A DNA stretch of 64,000 bases from Zhengitettix transpicula (GCA_037074705.1 CM073590.1:166282746-166346745); one strand, 5' to 3'; counted from the stretch's first letter, positions 35,733-47,889 are shown. The notes: a model not told the origin generated them from the letters alone. A program made the numbers and translations.

Positions 35733-36846
35733 TATAGAGATTACAAATATGTAATTAATTGATAAATTGCTTCTTTAATTATTGGCGGCGTAATTCTGAG
35801 GCCAGAGCATTGTAAATAACTTTATTGTTTGGCGAATAAGCAGAGCCGATAATGATTGCTGCGACGTTTATTGTCTAGAACTTTGGCGGTCATCAGTTGC
35901 CAGTTTCCATTTGTTGTCAAATGTTGCGAGAACGCAACGTAACCAGTTACCAGAGAAGTGTGTGTATTTGGCTGTCACGCCGATAGACAAATTACACGAA
36001 TATTTAGACAGAGTGTGTTTGGAGGTTCTGACGAGAGTCAGAAAATATTCAATGTAAAATCAGTTAGTTACGGAGATAACGAGTTACTATTATATTCAGA
36101 GAACAGATCTGCAAACAATTAGATATTCAGCAAAGCAGAAAGGCGCCGAAAATTTTCTAAAATTTTTTTAATATGAAAGTAGAATACTGTCGGTGAAATA
36201 GTGTTCTAGATCAAAATAAATTAAAACAACTCACGTATGCACAAACCTGAGCAGCTCAAACAAAATGGTATGTAAAAAAAAATGAAAATGAAAAAATTTA
36301 CGTCTGATTGAAAATAATAAATAAGAAAGATGGCCAATTCAGACATAATGGGTAATATAATTTATATACCATTCAAAATGGTATGTAATACAAACAAATA
36401 TTCATCTTTAAACCTTATAAGTAAATATCATATAATGTCAGTTCGATAACTTTACTAGAATTATAAATAATTTCAGATTAGTAATAGTTATTTTTGTTAT
36501 TGGAAATTAAAATTAATTTTTTTCTTCTGTATTCATTAGAGGCCCGATAAGCGGCCCTGAAATTAGGATTTCTCATAAAAGCTGAGGCATTAATATTAAA
36601 GTGAAAAATCAACGAAGACGATGCTTTTAAAAAAGTAATTGTTTAATTTGTAATCTTTTGAATAGCACATTGTTTGTCTCTAACGTGTTGAAATTTTGTT
36701 ATATAATATTTTTGATCATTACATAATTTGGCGCTACGACGTGCTTGCAATTTCCTTCTTGTAATTTTACAAAGTCTATTTAGAATACTACGTTAATTGC
36801 GCTCCAACGTGCGGCTTATTTTCATTTGCATAAATTGTTTACTACA
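35733..36846 (+). mobile_element. LTR-like unit L6 (family B) with two PBS-like modules
   Basis: The plus-oriented body runs from about 35733 (TATAGAGATTAC, aligning with the L1 start) to GATCATTACA at 36723. After it come TTTGGCGCTACGACGTGC (36727-36744), a ~45 base segment ending ACTACG at 36792, a second PBS-like block ATTGCGCTCCAACGTGCGGC (36796-36815), and a final tail ending TTTACTACA at 36846. (TA)n follows. The 5' part shares TCTGAGGCCAGAGCATTGTAA with L2 in reverse. It is head-to-head with L5. No gag or pol was seen. Confidence 0.65.

Positions 36847-36850
<4 letters not shown>

Positions 36851-36886
<36 letters not shown>
36851..36886. repeat. (TA)n tract
   Basis: About 18 TA units following L6. 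Confidence 0.95.
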
Positions 36887-36888
<2 letters not shown>

Positions 36889-39800
36889 CACTTTTAACCT
36901 TATACAGTAAATGCGTTAAAATTATGTAAAGAAGCTTAAAATATGTGATAGTTTTGCAGAATTTAGTCAGTTTGACCCTCAACGTGCCGACGGAGTTCAC
37001 GCACATGACGAGGGAATCGTCATCTCTCAAGGTTTTTTTTCTTCTCTTCATTGTTAAACCTTCCAATAAATTACTTTTTCTTCTTACAAGTTCGTGTTCA
37101 GAATAATTTTCTTCTGAAATTTGTTAACAAAAACTTTGAATTAACGATGCTAAATTTCGAATTGCAAACGATTTTTTAGAGAAAAGTCAAGGGACCAAAA
37201 AATTCTTCGAATTATCAACGAAATTGAATTATAAACGTTCCAATTATTCAGAACCCACATTAATATGATGGCACCGAGGTTATGGGCAGGACGAGACTTA
37301 AGTAGAGTGAGTATGTGACTTCGTGACGTTGCGTGACGTCATCTCACATTATGGTCTCTAAATTTGCGGAACCGTCAATTTTTTATTATTTATTGAACAT
37401 GCACTGTAAAGAGCAGATTAAAGACGAGTATCTACATCTGTATTTTGTTTAGTACGTCGTGCGTCTATAACAACCTTTTCACGGCTGTGTACTATGGAAA
37501 AATTTCCAATGGTGAAATTTTTTGAGTTAGTTCGCTAAAACAAACGCCGAACGTATCAAATTTCATATTCATCCTGATTCGAATTCAATTGATAAAGTCA
37601 ATAAGTTTTACCATTTTCATTTTTTTAACGCTTTACCTTCCAACATTTTGTTCAATATGTGCCGCATTGTTCAGAGGGGAATTATTGGCTCAAAATCCCA
37701 TTGTTCCTTTTCAATACAGTGTATCGGGGATTGTAATGAATATTTCTGACGCAAATTCTGAAGTAATACTCGACGGGTTCTAATTTTCTCCGTTTTTGAT
37801 ATGTGTGTCGACAAATATTGTGCATGTAGCCGTATATGAAGTATATATACCCTCTCTTGATAAAAAAAAGTGTACTGATAAGTACAAAGAGCTTGTTTTA
37901 ATCAGTTTACACAGGCTTAACAACGTTTGGTATTATTCTGTGAAACAAAGCTTAGTTGGAGCGATGTTCGTGTGTAAAGATATAGGTTTCCCTGCAAAAC
38001 CAAAGTCTATTTTGAAAAAATATGATTATGCATATTAAATGAAATTTCTATTTCTATTTGTTGATCTGTATGGGAATGTGTAAGAACTACCGATACATTA
38101 CTGCATATATTATTCTTTAAAATTTTTTTGTCTTTATTCCCCCTAATGAGGAAGTTCTTTTGCGTAAGTTTTCAAAGAATTAGTTTGAGAATACAGTAAA
38201 AAATGTTAATAGGGAAAGTGGGTTCAAAGAGATAAAAATGGGAAGAATTAAAAATAATTTAACATAAATATGTTTATAGGATCAATTGACAACGTGAAAT
38301 TGTGTTATTACAGCGTGATATGAACCGAAGTAAGTCCACTTAAATTTACTTGAAAAGCTAAAAAAATGTATACTATGAAACGAATATTCACTCGTCTATG
38401 GCTATGTTAGGATATCAATGAAATACTGTATACTAATATTTTCGCATAATATGTTCAGAAACAGTAAAAAGGTGACTGATGATTCTTGAAGATCCATATT
38501 AAGGCTAATTCAAAGTCACTGTAAGACAATGACATAAATTTAATGTCATACACAAAATCTGAACAGGATCTTAATATTTCGTTTTTTCATTATGGTTTAT
38601 TCTTGAAAAGCAAATTATATTTTTTAAACTTTTAAGCCGTATTCCATGTCTTCTCAGACGCGATATCCGTCTAAAATACGTGAAGTTTTTCGGAGAAGTT
38701 CTCGCAATTAGACGTAACGTCCAGGGAGTTCAGTTTTGTGTAACGTGACAGTTTTCATTTTTTTTTGCGAACAGTATATAATTTATATTCTTTTAAATCG
38801 TAGGCTTACAAGAAAAGAAGGGAACCATAATAATTTCTTACGACGTAATGTATATATTACCGATGAGTAAGTAAGGGACTATTAAGGAACTAACATTATT
38901 TTGCGGGTTTATTGCCTTATTTGGAATGATGCTATTATTTACAAGAAAATTAAGGTTCCTTAACAACTTAGTTTCATAATAAACACTGAAAATAAACGAA
39001 TCGATTTATAAGATCAATTAACAATTATATTTATCTGACCTATTTTTTAAATAAATAAAAAAGCATTAATCAGAAATCTATTACGAAAAATTAAAAAATA
39101 TAATAAATTAACACTATGTTATTGTCGTATTTCTTTGGCACCTCTTCAGGTCTAATTTAAATTTAATTATGTTTTTTTGGTAATAAATATGTTTGGAACA
39201 AATGTGTCGTTTAAGTGCTCATTCAACTTTTCGAGATTTATAAAGCTGTTACTCGAAGTACTTACTCTGAACATGGCCATATTACGTCGTGAAATATTGT
39301 AGTTGAGTAGGGAAGTGGGGTTCTTAAATTTAATTTTGAACTCTTGGTGTGGTATGGCTACGATGGATGCATAAAAAAAATTGTTTCGTTGACAATTCAA
39401 GAAAATATATCCTTCGCCTTATTTCTCATTCCACGTTCTTTCGACGGAAACATTCTCGTCTGCTGTAAGTAGTTATGCTAGGATCATATATTTAAGAACT
39501 TTCAAGTTATTTGCTTTAACCCTTATGTGTTAGTAAAAAGTGGAAAATTTCGTTATGGCCCTTAACGGGTGAAAATTTTAATTGCCTCTCTTCATTGCCC
39601 AGTTAAGCTAAAGTATTTACGCTTTCATAAATATTCGTGCGAATCTGTAAAATTACTTTCACAGTAATATACATAAGTATCTTTGAGCAACATTAGCCGT
39701 TCAGGATTAATTAAGATTTAGCATTTTAAAATAAACATTCAATGTATCAGTTAAGCTGATTATATATTTTAGCTTCTACCGATACAAATATAATGCAACA

Positions 39801-41400
39801 ACAACGTCCATTAAGCATCAATACTAACAGTTTACAAAAAGGAAGGAGATGTAGCTGCGTTATTAAACAGCAAATATTTATATAGGTTTTAAAAGAAAGA
39901 AAAGTTCTATACGTGTACTCCACAGATATCTAGACGCATGACATGTTTCTCGGGAACTATGAAGTGATTGTTCCAGTTCGTTCGTTCCCTGAATCAGCAT
40001 TTAAAGTCACTCGAATGCGCTTCGTGGAACTAGCGCCATTTCAGGCGAAACGATGGTGGCTGGAAATCGAAGATGAACAACAGAGCCGTTCCTAATCGCT
40101 GATCGGATCATAAAAATATTGACATAAATACTATAATAGTAAGACTTTTTTTATATGACTAGAAACTATCGGATCGCAAGATCAATTTTGAGAAATTACT
40201 TCGGAACTGTATAGCAAACATTTACAAATATTTACGAAAAATAAAATAAAATTTAGTAAGAGCAATCTCTACCGTTTTAGACCTCGGAAAATCAATTTCC
40301 ATCCGAATAAATTATTTTCTTTAGAAAATAAATAAATATATAAAAATTTACTGATACTTTACAAGAAGATCCGTGAAGAATTTAACAAGGGTCGAATATT
40401 ACTGAAGTACTAAATTTAAATTTTTAATAAATATAATTAGCAGCTTCTTCTAGAAAATCTTCTGTATCGAATTAAAACCGTTGAAAGAATTTTACATAAT
40501 ACATGAGTGAGGGCGATTGTATCGTATTTAGAGCAACTGGTGCTGTAGATTGCATGACCAATACGAATGTTATAGAAGAAACGATTATCAGCTTTCAAGC
40601 TGTCGAAATGCAAAGCGTTTTAGTGGCCACTTTCCTCTCCATAGACCTACTTGTGTCGCGTATTCGCTGAATTGAACAGACACTTTAATTTGGGAAACCT
40701 GAGCTCCAGTTCTTTCATTGTAAAGCATATAATGCGCGTGATATTTATGGATTTATTAAACTTGGTATATTGTTTTGAAAATACGTGATCATATGCAGGC
40801 TTTTATGAATTCCGTTCTCTTTTATAAGTACTTTGTAATCTGAGGGAAAAATATTAAATTGGTTATGTAACCTAATTTACAACTACAAAGAATATTTCCG
40901 AATACACAAAGCTATTCTGTTAAGTATTACGTTGTAATTTAAAATTAAAAACGACGGTATAAAATTATTATAAACTTTGAAAATTTCGATGAATAAAAGT
41001 ACGAATAACTTTCATATTTCCATTCGTTAATTAATGACGGACGACACTATTATTTATTACAGAGGCGGCATACAAAAACGAAATAAGAACTTAGTCTTAA
41101 ATTTAGTTTTTCTGAAACATAATCTGTGGATTATAAAACAAATTCACAGCTACAGAAAGTCATATATTAACTATTTTTAATGGCACGTTAGGCTCTATGA
41201 AGACTTTAACTAGTTCAATATTTCAAAAAAAAACACCAAAAGTTCACAAACCGTAAAAATTTTAGTAATTCGTCAAAACATTCAAAATAGTAGCTTTCGG
41301 GAAAATCTGCCATCTTTATTTGCAATAAAAATTATTTTACAAAATTAAAATCAAATAACTAGGTACATATAATTCCGTAATAGCAAATGCGAACATGAAT
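36887..41400. other. No recognisable gene or repeat
   Basis: The longest blank of the window. Open frames at 37589, 37796 and 39167 (minus) are AT-biased and show no domain. I cannot exclude diverged elements or small exons. Confidence 0.4.
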
Positions 41401-41542
41401 TTGTACACTTACGGGGGTTGTTCAATATATCTAGTAAATTATTCACTCATTGTTAGTAAACATGATCCTTTCAAAGATACTCCTAAAAGTTTTAAAGATA
41501 TTCGAGTCGTAGTTTATAGTTGGCAGTATTCTGTAGTGTTAG

Positions 41543-42594
41543 ATGTGTAGTCAGGCGGAGGCAATGAAAAAAAACAATGAATTTGGCGCTGTCAATAATT
41601 ACTTCCATTGGAAGGGTTCGACAGATGCACAAATCAAAACCGAATTGGATGAAGTTCATGCAGACTATGCTCCAGAATTAATTACTTCTGGGTTAATAAG
41701 CTTAAACGAGGACACAGACGCACAGAAGATGAAACTCTCTCCGGCCGCTAATTGAGGTCACCACTCAGGAAAACATCCAGAAATTTCACAATATCGTAAT
41801 TGAAGATCGCAGACTCATAGTGCAAGAGGTAGCTGATGCCGTAGGCTGCGCAACTGAACGCGTGAATTTGATCCTCCATAGAAAACTGAACATGAAAAAT
41901 CTTAGGGCGCGATGGGTGCCGCGACTGTTGAAATTGGACCAAAAACGGATTCCGAAAAACATTTAGCGCAGAAACTAGCAATCCTTAGGCGTAACCAACA
42001 AGAATTTTGCTCAGATTCGTAACTAACAATGAAACTCGGATAAATTACTAATTTCCAGATACCAAAAAGCAATGGGAAAAAAACAACTGGTGTAAGTGGA
42101 CCGAAAAAGGAGAAGACAGTTTTGTCAGCAGGAAAGGTGATGGCCACTGTTCTTCGAGATTTTCAGGGTAAAATATTCATAGATTTATTGGAAATGGGCA
42201 CAACAATAACTGGGCTAAATTATGCTGCTCCGTTGGATCGTTTGAAACGGGTGCCGATTGAGAAACGATTAAGTTTGGCGCTCAAGAAAGTGCTGTTTCA
42301 CCAGGACAATGCGCCAGCACACACAGCAGCAGTATCAATGGCGAAAGTGTACGACTTGGGAATCGAATTTGTTTCTCATCCACCCTATTCACCTACCATC
42401 AAGTGACTACTTCTTGTTTCCGACTTGAAAATTTGGCTTGGGGGGAAGAAATTTTCATCAAATGAAGAAGTGATCGAGACCGTGACGGAGAATTTAGCAG
42501 AGTTTGAGGGGTTTTTTTTTGTGGTGGGTTGGAAACATTGGAATCTCGCTGGACCAAGTTTATAGCCAAAGAAGGAGGCTATTTTGAGAAATAA
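41543..42594 (+). pseudogene. mariner-type transposase pseudogene, near full length
   Basis: Homology spans nearly the whole ~345-residue family. The N-terminal YFHWKGSTDAQIKTELDEVH is helix-turn-helix-like (about 41600). A segment around 41900 encodes RARWVPRLLKLDQKR, matching the linker ARWVPR-L. FVTNNETRIN (about 42015) stands where the family has the first-aspartate motif. AGKVMATVLRDFQGKIFIDLLE comes next, then VLFHQDNAPAHTAA (about 42292) with the second aspartate. After PPYSP a frameshift removes the third aspartate. Downstream, IWLGGKKFSSNEEVIETV precedes the terminal GYFEK-stop at 42592-42594. At least three frame breaks (near 41750, 42120 and 42400) and a changed catalytic residue make it inactive. 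A foldback starts six bases after the stop. Confidence 0.88.
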
Positions 42595-42599
42595 ATAAA

Positions 42600-42800
42600 G
42601 TTTTGACTAGTGAGTTAGGTTCACTAATGTATTGGCTTCGAGCGCAGGATTGCTCGTGGCTATCCGAACACATGCAATGGTTGGTATCGCTTAGTACGAT
42701 TTATTATTACTAAGCGATACCATTGCATGTGTTCGGATAGCCAGGAGCAATCCCGCGCTCGAAGCCAATACATTAGCGAACCTAACCTACTAGTCAAAAC
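42600..42800. mobile_element. 201 bp near-perfect foldback (hairpin) element
   Basis: The left arm 42600-42696 and right arm 42708-42800 are inverted copies separated by 11 bases. By hand alignment the 93 bp arms differ at five positions, and the left arm has one 4-base insertion (TTGG) near 42680. The arms begin GTTTTGACTAG and carry GTTAGGTTCRCTAATG further in. It adjoins the 3' end of the mariner pseudogene. The form is a foldback MITE or a recent inverted duplication. Any transcript would form a long hairpin. No ORF. Confidence 0.93.
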
Positions 42801-45509
42801 CTCAACGAACATTTCTAACAAAATATAGTAATTTTAATCCATGTACCAGTATTTCAAATCAATTAATATATTTGTATATTATCAAATAATAGTTTCAATT
42901 AAAATTGATTGCATTCCAACTATTGACTTGATTCAAATACTTTATTCCAGAAAGTATATGATATTATATATTACTATTCTTTAAAAGAGCTCAAATAGAA
43001 TCTATAATTAAATTTGTCATTAAATAATATAACATCCTTATAACTGAACATAAAAGTTCAGTTGTCCTATCACACATCAAGATTAAAAACCTAAACCATT
43101 TACTGTCAACATTTTATGATATTCAAACAAAAACATTTTTATATTAACTTAACCTTTACTCCATTCAATCTAATTCCAATACAACCCATTATAATATGGA
43201 TCGTATACACTTAGGGTATATTCTCCTTTTACTACCAATAAAAACAATTGTGTTTTTAGTTTCCTTACCACCAAAAGAAAGGAACAAGGTCTCCAGAAAC
43301 GTTGTGTAGTATTTCTATAATCACTTCTTTTGTCTGCATTTGGCTATTTTCTAATTAATTTTTTAAAGCAGACGTATATTTTCATTTAAAAAAATAACAA
43401 TTATAAAATTAAAGAAATGGTAATTATACCAAACTGCTAGTCTGTTCAGTGAATTTGTAGTGATTATATAAGCTGTCACATGCGTTCAGGCTTTGTTTTT
43501 GCTCTCTGTGTGGCTATAATACCACCTAAGAAACAATATTCTTAATTACATATATTAATGTAACACAGGAGTTATATAAATCGATTAAATGACTATTTCA
43601 TTATTTGAAACAGTAATTTTATTGTTTTTGTATCTATGTTATCAATGGGAATATTGCGTAAATTCTCTCCGATTTTAAAACAACAAAGAATAATTTTTTC
43701 TGTTCAAGAACATGAGAAATTCATTCAAACGAAGCTCAGAAAAAGAGGCTATGAAATTGAATTAACGTATCAGGACGAAAAAATCTCGACCGGAACGGTG
43801 ATTATTTCAACCGAATCCTTTATTTCAATTTAATAGCCTCATTGGCTGAGCTTGGTTTGGAAGCATTTATTCTGTTCTTGAATTAAAATCATCACGCCCA
43901 TGAGCAATTTACACATAATGTCCATTCTTCGTTGAAGTCCAATATTTTGGTCGTGAAGAATGTGATTTAATCAATTTAGGTGAGTCTTTATTGGGGTCTG
44001 TACAATATTGTATCTGACGTTGCAGGTCCCGGGATCGATCTGTTGTGTAATAGCTAAATAATAGTTCAGAAGAAATAAGAAACAAGAATTCTCTAGTTAA
44101 TAGCAGAAGTTTTTGACTGAATAGGAATTTAGGCGCAATATTAACGGAAAAATATGTCTAAAATAATATTTTGACTTTTTTGTCGGTAATTTATTTATTT
44201 TAACTTTTCATATTCTCAAGAACACTTAATTATGTGATGCCTATAGCAAAATAAATTCTCATTCGAAAAATTGATAATTTATTTTATTTTTATTAAAGCA
44301 ATAATGTCTTCTATTTGCTTCAGTTTAAGGATTTAGAGTACAGCATGTATATTATGTTACACGGTTATTCAAGGCACGAAGAAATCGTAAAGTGTGTCAG
44401 ATACAGTTCAGGGGTGATGCAATGTAATTTGCAACAAAGCAAGTTAATAACGTGATTCGCATTATGACATAATTCCCATAGCACGGAGTTAATGCTCTAA
44501 ACTTTTCAATGCAGGACACAAAAGTTGTTAGGAAGCCTCTTTTGAGGGTGGAACAGCCCGTATTGATGCGAGCGGGGCCAGATGACGTATGGGAGATGCT
44601 TTTGCGGCGTAGAGGATAAAATCTGCGGCAAATTGGGATATGGCTACGCCCGGGGGAAAAGCTGCAGACGCACAAGGTAAATGGAGCGCGCAGGCAGGGA
44701 GTGTAAACTCTTTTGCCCGGTGCAATATCCTCCAAGCAAACGAGGGGTCGACTCACATTAACGATTTTATTTGCTGCTTCACTATTGGTTTTCCATTAGC
44801 GTGGTATTCAGCATTCAGCTGTCCAATCTACTCTTTTCAGCAGATGAAGGAGAAATGACTGAACATATTAATGCTCATTTTTGTACAGGAAAGTGTAGTA
44901 TTTGTATGCATATAAATTATCAGGTTTTATTTTCCCAAAACATACTACGCTCAATAAGACTTATAACGCGCTTTCATACTACACCAAATCAAATAGTACT
45001 GTATCTCAAAAATTAATACTGGATATAATTTATATGTACCGAATTCTAATGTAATTTGAAACATATTTATTAGACGTAAATTATCGAGTAGATAATGACG
45101 TACCCAACAAACAGGCAAATTAAGTGACAAAATAAAGACCACTGGAGTGGCTTTGTCATAAACGAGTGTTAAATTATTAAAACGAAATTATTAACAAATT
45201 AATTCAAATTCAATTAACAATTATTTAACAAAATAATTCATGCTTTTTTCTTCTTTCATTTGAGAACAGCCGTTTTAAATACAAAATATTATCAATTACT
45301 CAGGTCTTAAATAAAAATTCGCGGTTTTGGAACAACTTCAAATCAGTCAATTGAATTACATTTTATAAGAAAATTAATGACGGAATTAATTGCGGGGTAT
45401 CATTACATAACTCAGAAATTCTAGACGAATATTTCCCGGTGGTTTGTGATTTCAGGAAAGTAGCAAGCACCGTCCTCTGCTTGCATATTCATCCAGTCTC
45501 ATAGATTTA
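42801..45509. other. No gene recognised; family G scrap
   Basis: 43300-43345 (GTAGTATTTCTATAATCACT then TTTGTCTGCATTTGGCTATT) resembles the right arm at 15934-15966. 44520-44740 is GC-richer and open in two overlapping antisense frames, but without domain resemblance. Confidence 0.4.
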
Positions 45510-45730
45510 CTTGCTGCTGCTTCTCCTTCTCGGAAAGAGCTATGGGACATAACTTTTTGTCAGTTTTGTCAGTATGCAAAGAAATGCTAACATACCGAAG
45601 AACAAAAATCTCTCTGACCTTCTCTTGCCTTTCATACATCGTTCCCTCACCTTTACTCACGCGGTCTATACGGTTGTTTATTTTTGACAAGCTTGCTGAG
45701 AAATCCCCTATTTTGGCGTCCCGGCGGGTC
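45510..45730 (+). repeat. Interspersed repeat family E, copy 2
   Basis: Shares the ordered blocks GGAAAGAGCTATGGGAC, AATGCTAACATA, AATCTCTCTGACC and GCGGTCTATACGGTTGTTT with 8040-8300. No conserved frame. Confidence 0.5.
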
Positions 45731-46201
45731 GGCCTAGTCTTTGATTATTAAAGTAAACCATTATTTTGAAATCTCTGGAGTATTTACGATGGAGGGCACT
45801 TTGCATAAGCCTTTAAGTCTAATTCGTCGGCGAAGTTATCAAGGAGGTACTTGATCGTACCACACCACGCAACACCTGTTGAAAGTAACAGAAAACATGT
45901 GTGGTATTTATTGTTACATAACATAGTCTGTTTATTAGCTTCTTAATTGTCTACTTGGGGATTTGACAGATTTTGAAATCTTATATACAATGTAAAGTCT
46001 AAATGAAACATTTGACCGGAACAATTAATAATTCCAGAGAAAATATTCGGTAGTGAAAGTGAAGCAAAGACTTACGTTAGGAAATTAATTATGTGATTTT
46101 GAAATGGAATGAGTTACAAATAGTGCGGAAATTGCAATGGAAAATAATAGCTTGCAGTTACTAGATGATCAATATTACTATAGAAATTTACAGTCGTGAC
46201 T
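45731..46201. other. No recognisable feature
   Basis: Nothing identified before the family A tandem. Confidence 0.4.
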
Positions 46202-46730
46202 ATGTCCGATGAGAATTCTCGCACCTTTTAGGAGAGATACGAAGGGGCTGCCTTTGCGGATGCCTTTTCCACTCCGTTTTTGAACTAAGGTTCCCACAAG
46301 CCGAGGCACCTCGGCTTGTTTTGAGAGGTGTATGTTCCGGGGTCGCAGACCTTGGGAATACGGTAAGTGTTGTTCGCTATTCCCATTGGAATAGTCGGCC
46401 AGCTGCCTCCTAAACTGGTCGAGGCACGGAGAAGCGAATGCTGCGTCCCCACAGCAAACTCCTCTCCCGCTATCGGAAGGGCGTGGGACAAGTACCCAAT
46501 GCCCGACCTACCTGATGCAGGTTTTTCTAGGGTTTTCCCTATATTTCTTTAGGCGAATGCCGGGTAGGATCCTTAAACCATAGGCCGGGGGCCCTAGTAA
46601 GCCTTGGCTACCTTCCTCTACTCTTCCGCATCCCCCCTTTCAAATCCCTTCCTATGCTATTAAAGGGGAGTTGCCCAATGTGGATCACCCTCATGTAGCC
46701 TGTTGCCCTAAAAAATAAAATTAAAAAAAA
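46202..46730 (+). mobile_element. Family A poly-A-tailed repeat, copy A3 (first of a tandem)
   Basis: This plus-oriented copy begins GAGAATTCTCGCACCTTTTAGG directly after the flanking ATGTCCGAT (46202-46210) and ends GTTGCCC plus an A-rich tail at 46709-46730. Compared with A4 it lacks most of the palindromic 5' leader. Both strands carry short conserved open frames (46367-46552 plus; 46285-46491 minus) with no known domain. I infer a non-autonomous retroposon or the 3' part of an unidentified LINE. Confidence 0.85.
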
Positions 46731-46742
46731 CAAGGTCCGATG

Positions 46743-47336
46743 TCATCCAATCCAGACCTGCGGGAGAATTCTCTCGCAGGTAACCTGGGAGGGATATTCT
46801 CTCGCAGGTAACCTGGGAGGGATATTCTCTCGCAGGTCGAACCTTTTAGGAGAGATACGAAGGGGCTACCTTTGGGGATGCCTTTTCCTCTCCATTTTTG
46901 AACTAAGATTCCCACAAGCCGAGGCACCTCGGCCTGTTTTGAGAGGTGTATGTTCCGGGGTCACAGACCTTGGGCATACGGTAAGAGTTGTCCGCTATTC
47001 CCATTGGAATAGTCGGCCAGCTGCATCCTAAACTGGTCGAGGCACGGAGAAGGGAATGCTGCGTCCCCACAGCAAACTCCTCTCCCGCTATCGGAAGGGC
47101 GTGGGACAATTACACAATGCCCGACCTACCCGATGCAGGTTTTCCTAGGGTTTTCCCTGCATTTCTTTAGGCGAATGCCGGGTAGGATCCTTAAAATATA
47201 GCTCGGGGGCCCTAGTTAACCCTTGGCTACCTTCCTCTACCCTTCCACATCCCCCCTTTCAAATCCCTTCCTATGCTATTAAAGGGGTGTTGCTCAATGT
47301 GGATCACCCTCATGTAACCTGTTGCCCTAAAAAAAA
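46743..47336 (+). mobile_element. Family A poly-A-tailed repeat, copy A4 (second of the tandem)
   Basis: The longest copy. Its 5' end holds a near-perfect 26 bp palindrome (46756-46781) and two and a third units of a 28 bp repeat. The body then runs parallel to A3, and an A-run closes it at 47329-47336. It sits between the short repeats GTCCGATG (46735) and ATGTCCGAT (47339). Antisense frame 46903-47109 matches that of A3 with few changes. Confidence 0.85.
46773..46837. repeat. 28 bp tandem repeat in the 5' leader of A4
   Basis: Units 46773-46800 and 46801-46828 are identical (CTCGCAGGTAACCTGGGAGG plus GATATTCT), followed by a 9-base partial unit. The unit contains one arm of the adjacent palindrome. 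Confidence 0.9.
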
Positions 47337-47347
47337 CAATGTCCGAT

Positions 47348-47889
47348 TGATTATTTTTTTAAAGCTACACAATGTATAATTTCTCAACTCAGAATCTCAT
47401 TCATCATATTTATGAAACCAGTGATGAAATATTATATTTAACAGTCAATAAAATGATAGTCTTAAACGTTTAAGCACGTAAATAAACGTGTTGTATTATG
47501 TTCAACACGTGATAAATAGTATCAAGAAACATTGAAAATATAGAATTCCAAATAATTTTTTTATTTTGCGTTAAACATATATTAGATATTTAATAATTAT
47601 TGTTTTGAGATCTGATTTTAATGATTAAGGCCCAGTATTTATAATGTTTGATCTTAGTTTTCTCCATTTTTATTGAGCAAATTCTGTACATGAGCAATAA
47701 AAATCATTTCATGAGATTAAATTTGTAATTTTCCACTATTAAGCGAAATTCACAAAAATGCGTAAATAATATATACATTTTTTTGTTGGAATATAAATGT
47801 TTAATTACTAGTTTATAGTATATAACATACTAGGTAAAAAAGTCTTACAATGATTAAAAAATTATAATTAGACACACTTATTTCGAAAC
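47348..47889. other. No recognisable feature
   Basis: AT-rich DNA. Confidence 0.4.

Noticed and set aside
35600..36850. Full-length LTR retrotransposon made of L5 and L6 as its two LTRs
   Set aside because: The two units are inverted relative to each other and no gag-pol lies between them.
37589..38038. Two adjacent ORFs as exons
   Set aside because: No convincing splice signals; residue composition is typical of AT-rich noise.
44397..44858. Overlapping GC-rich ORFs as a gene
   Set aside because: Open on both strands through composition only; no domain or splice evidence.
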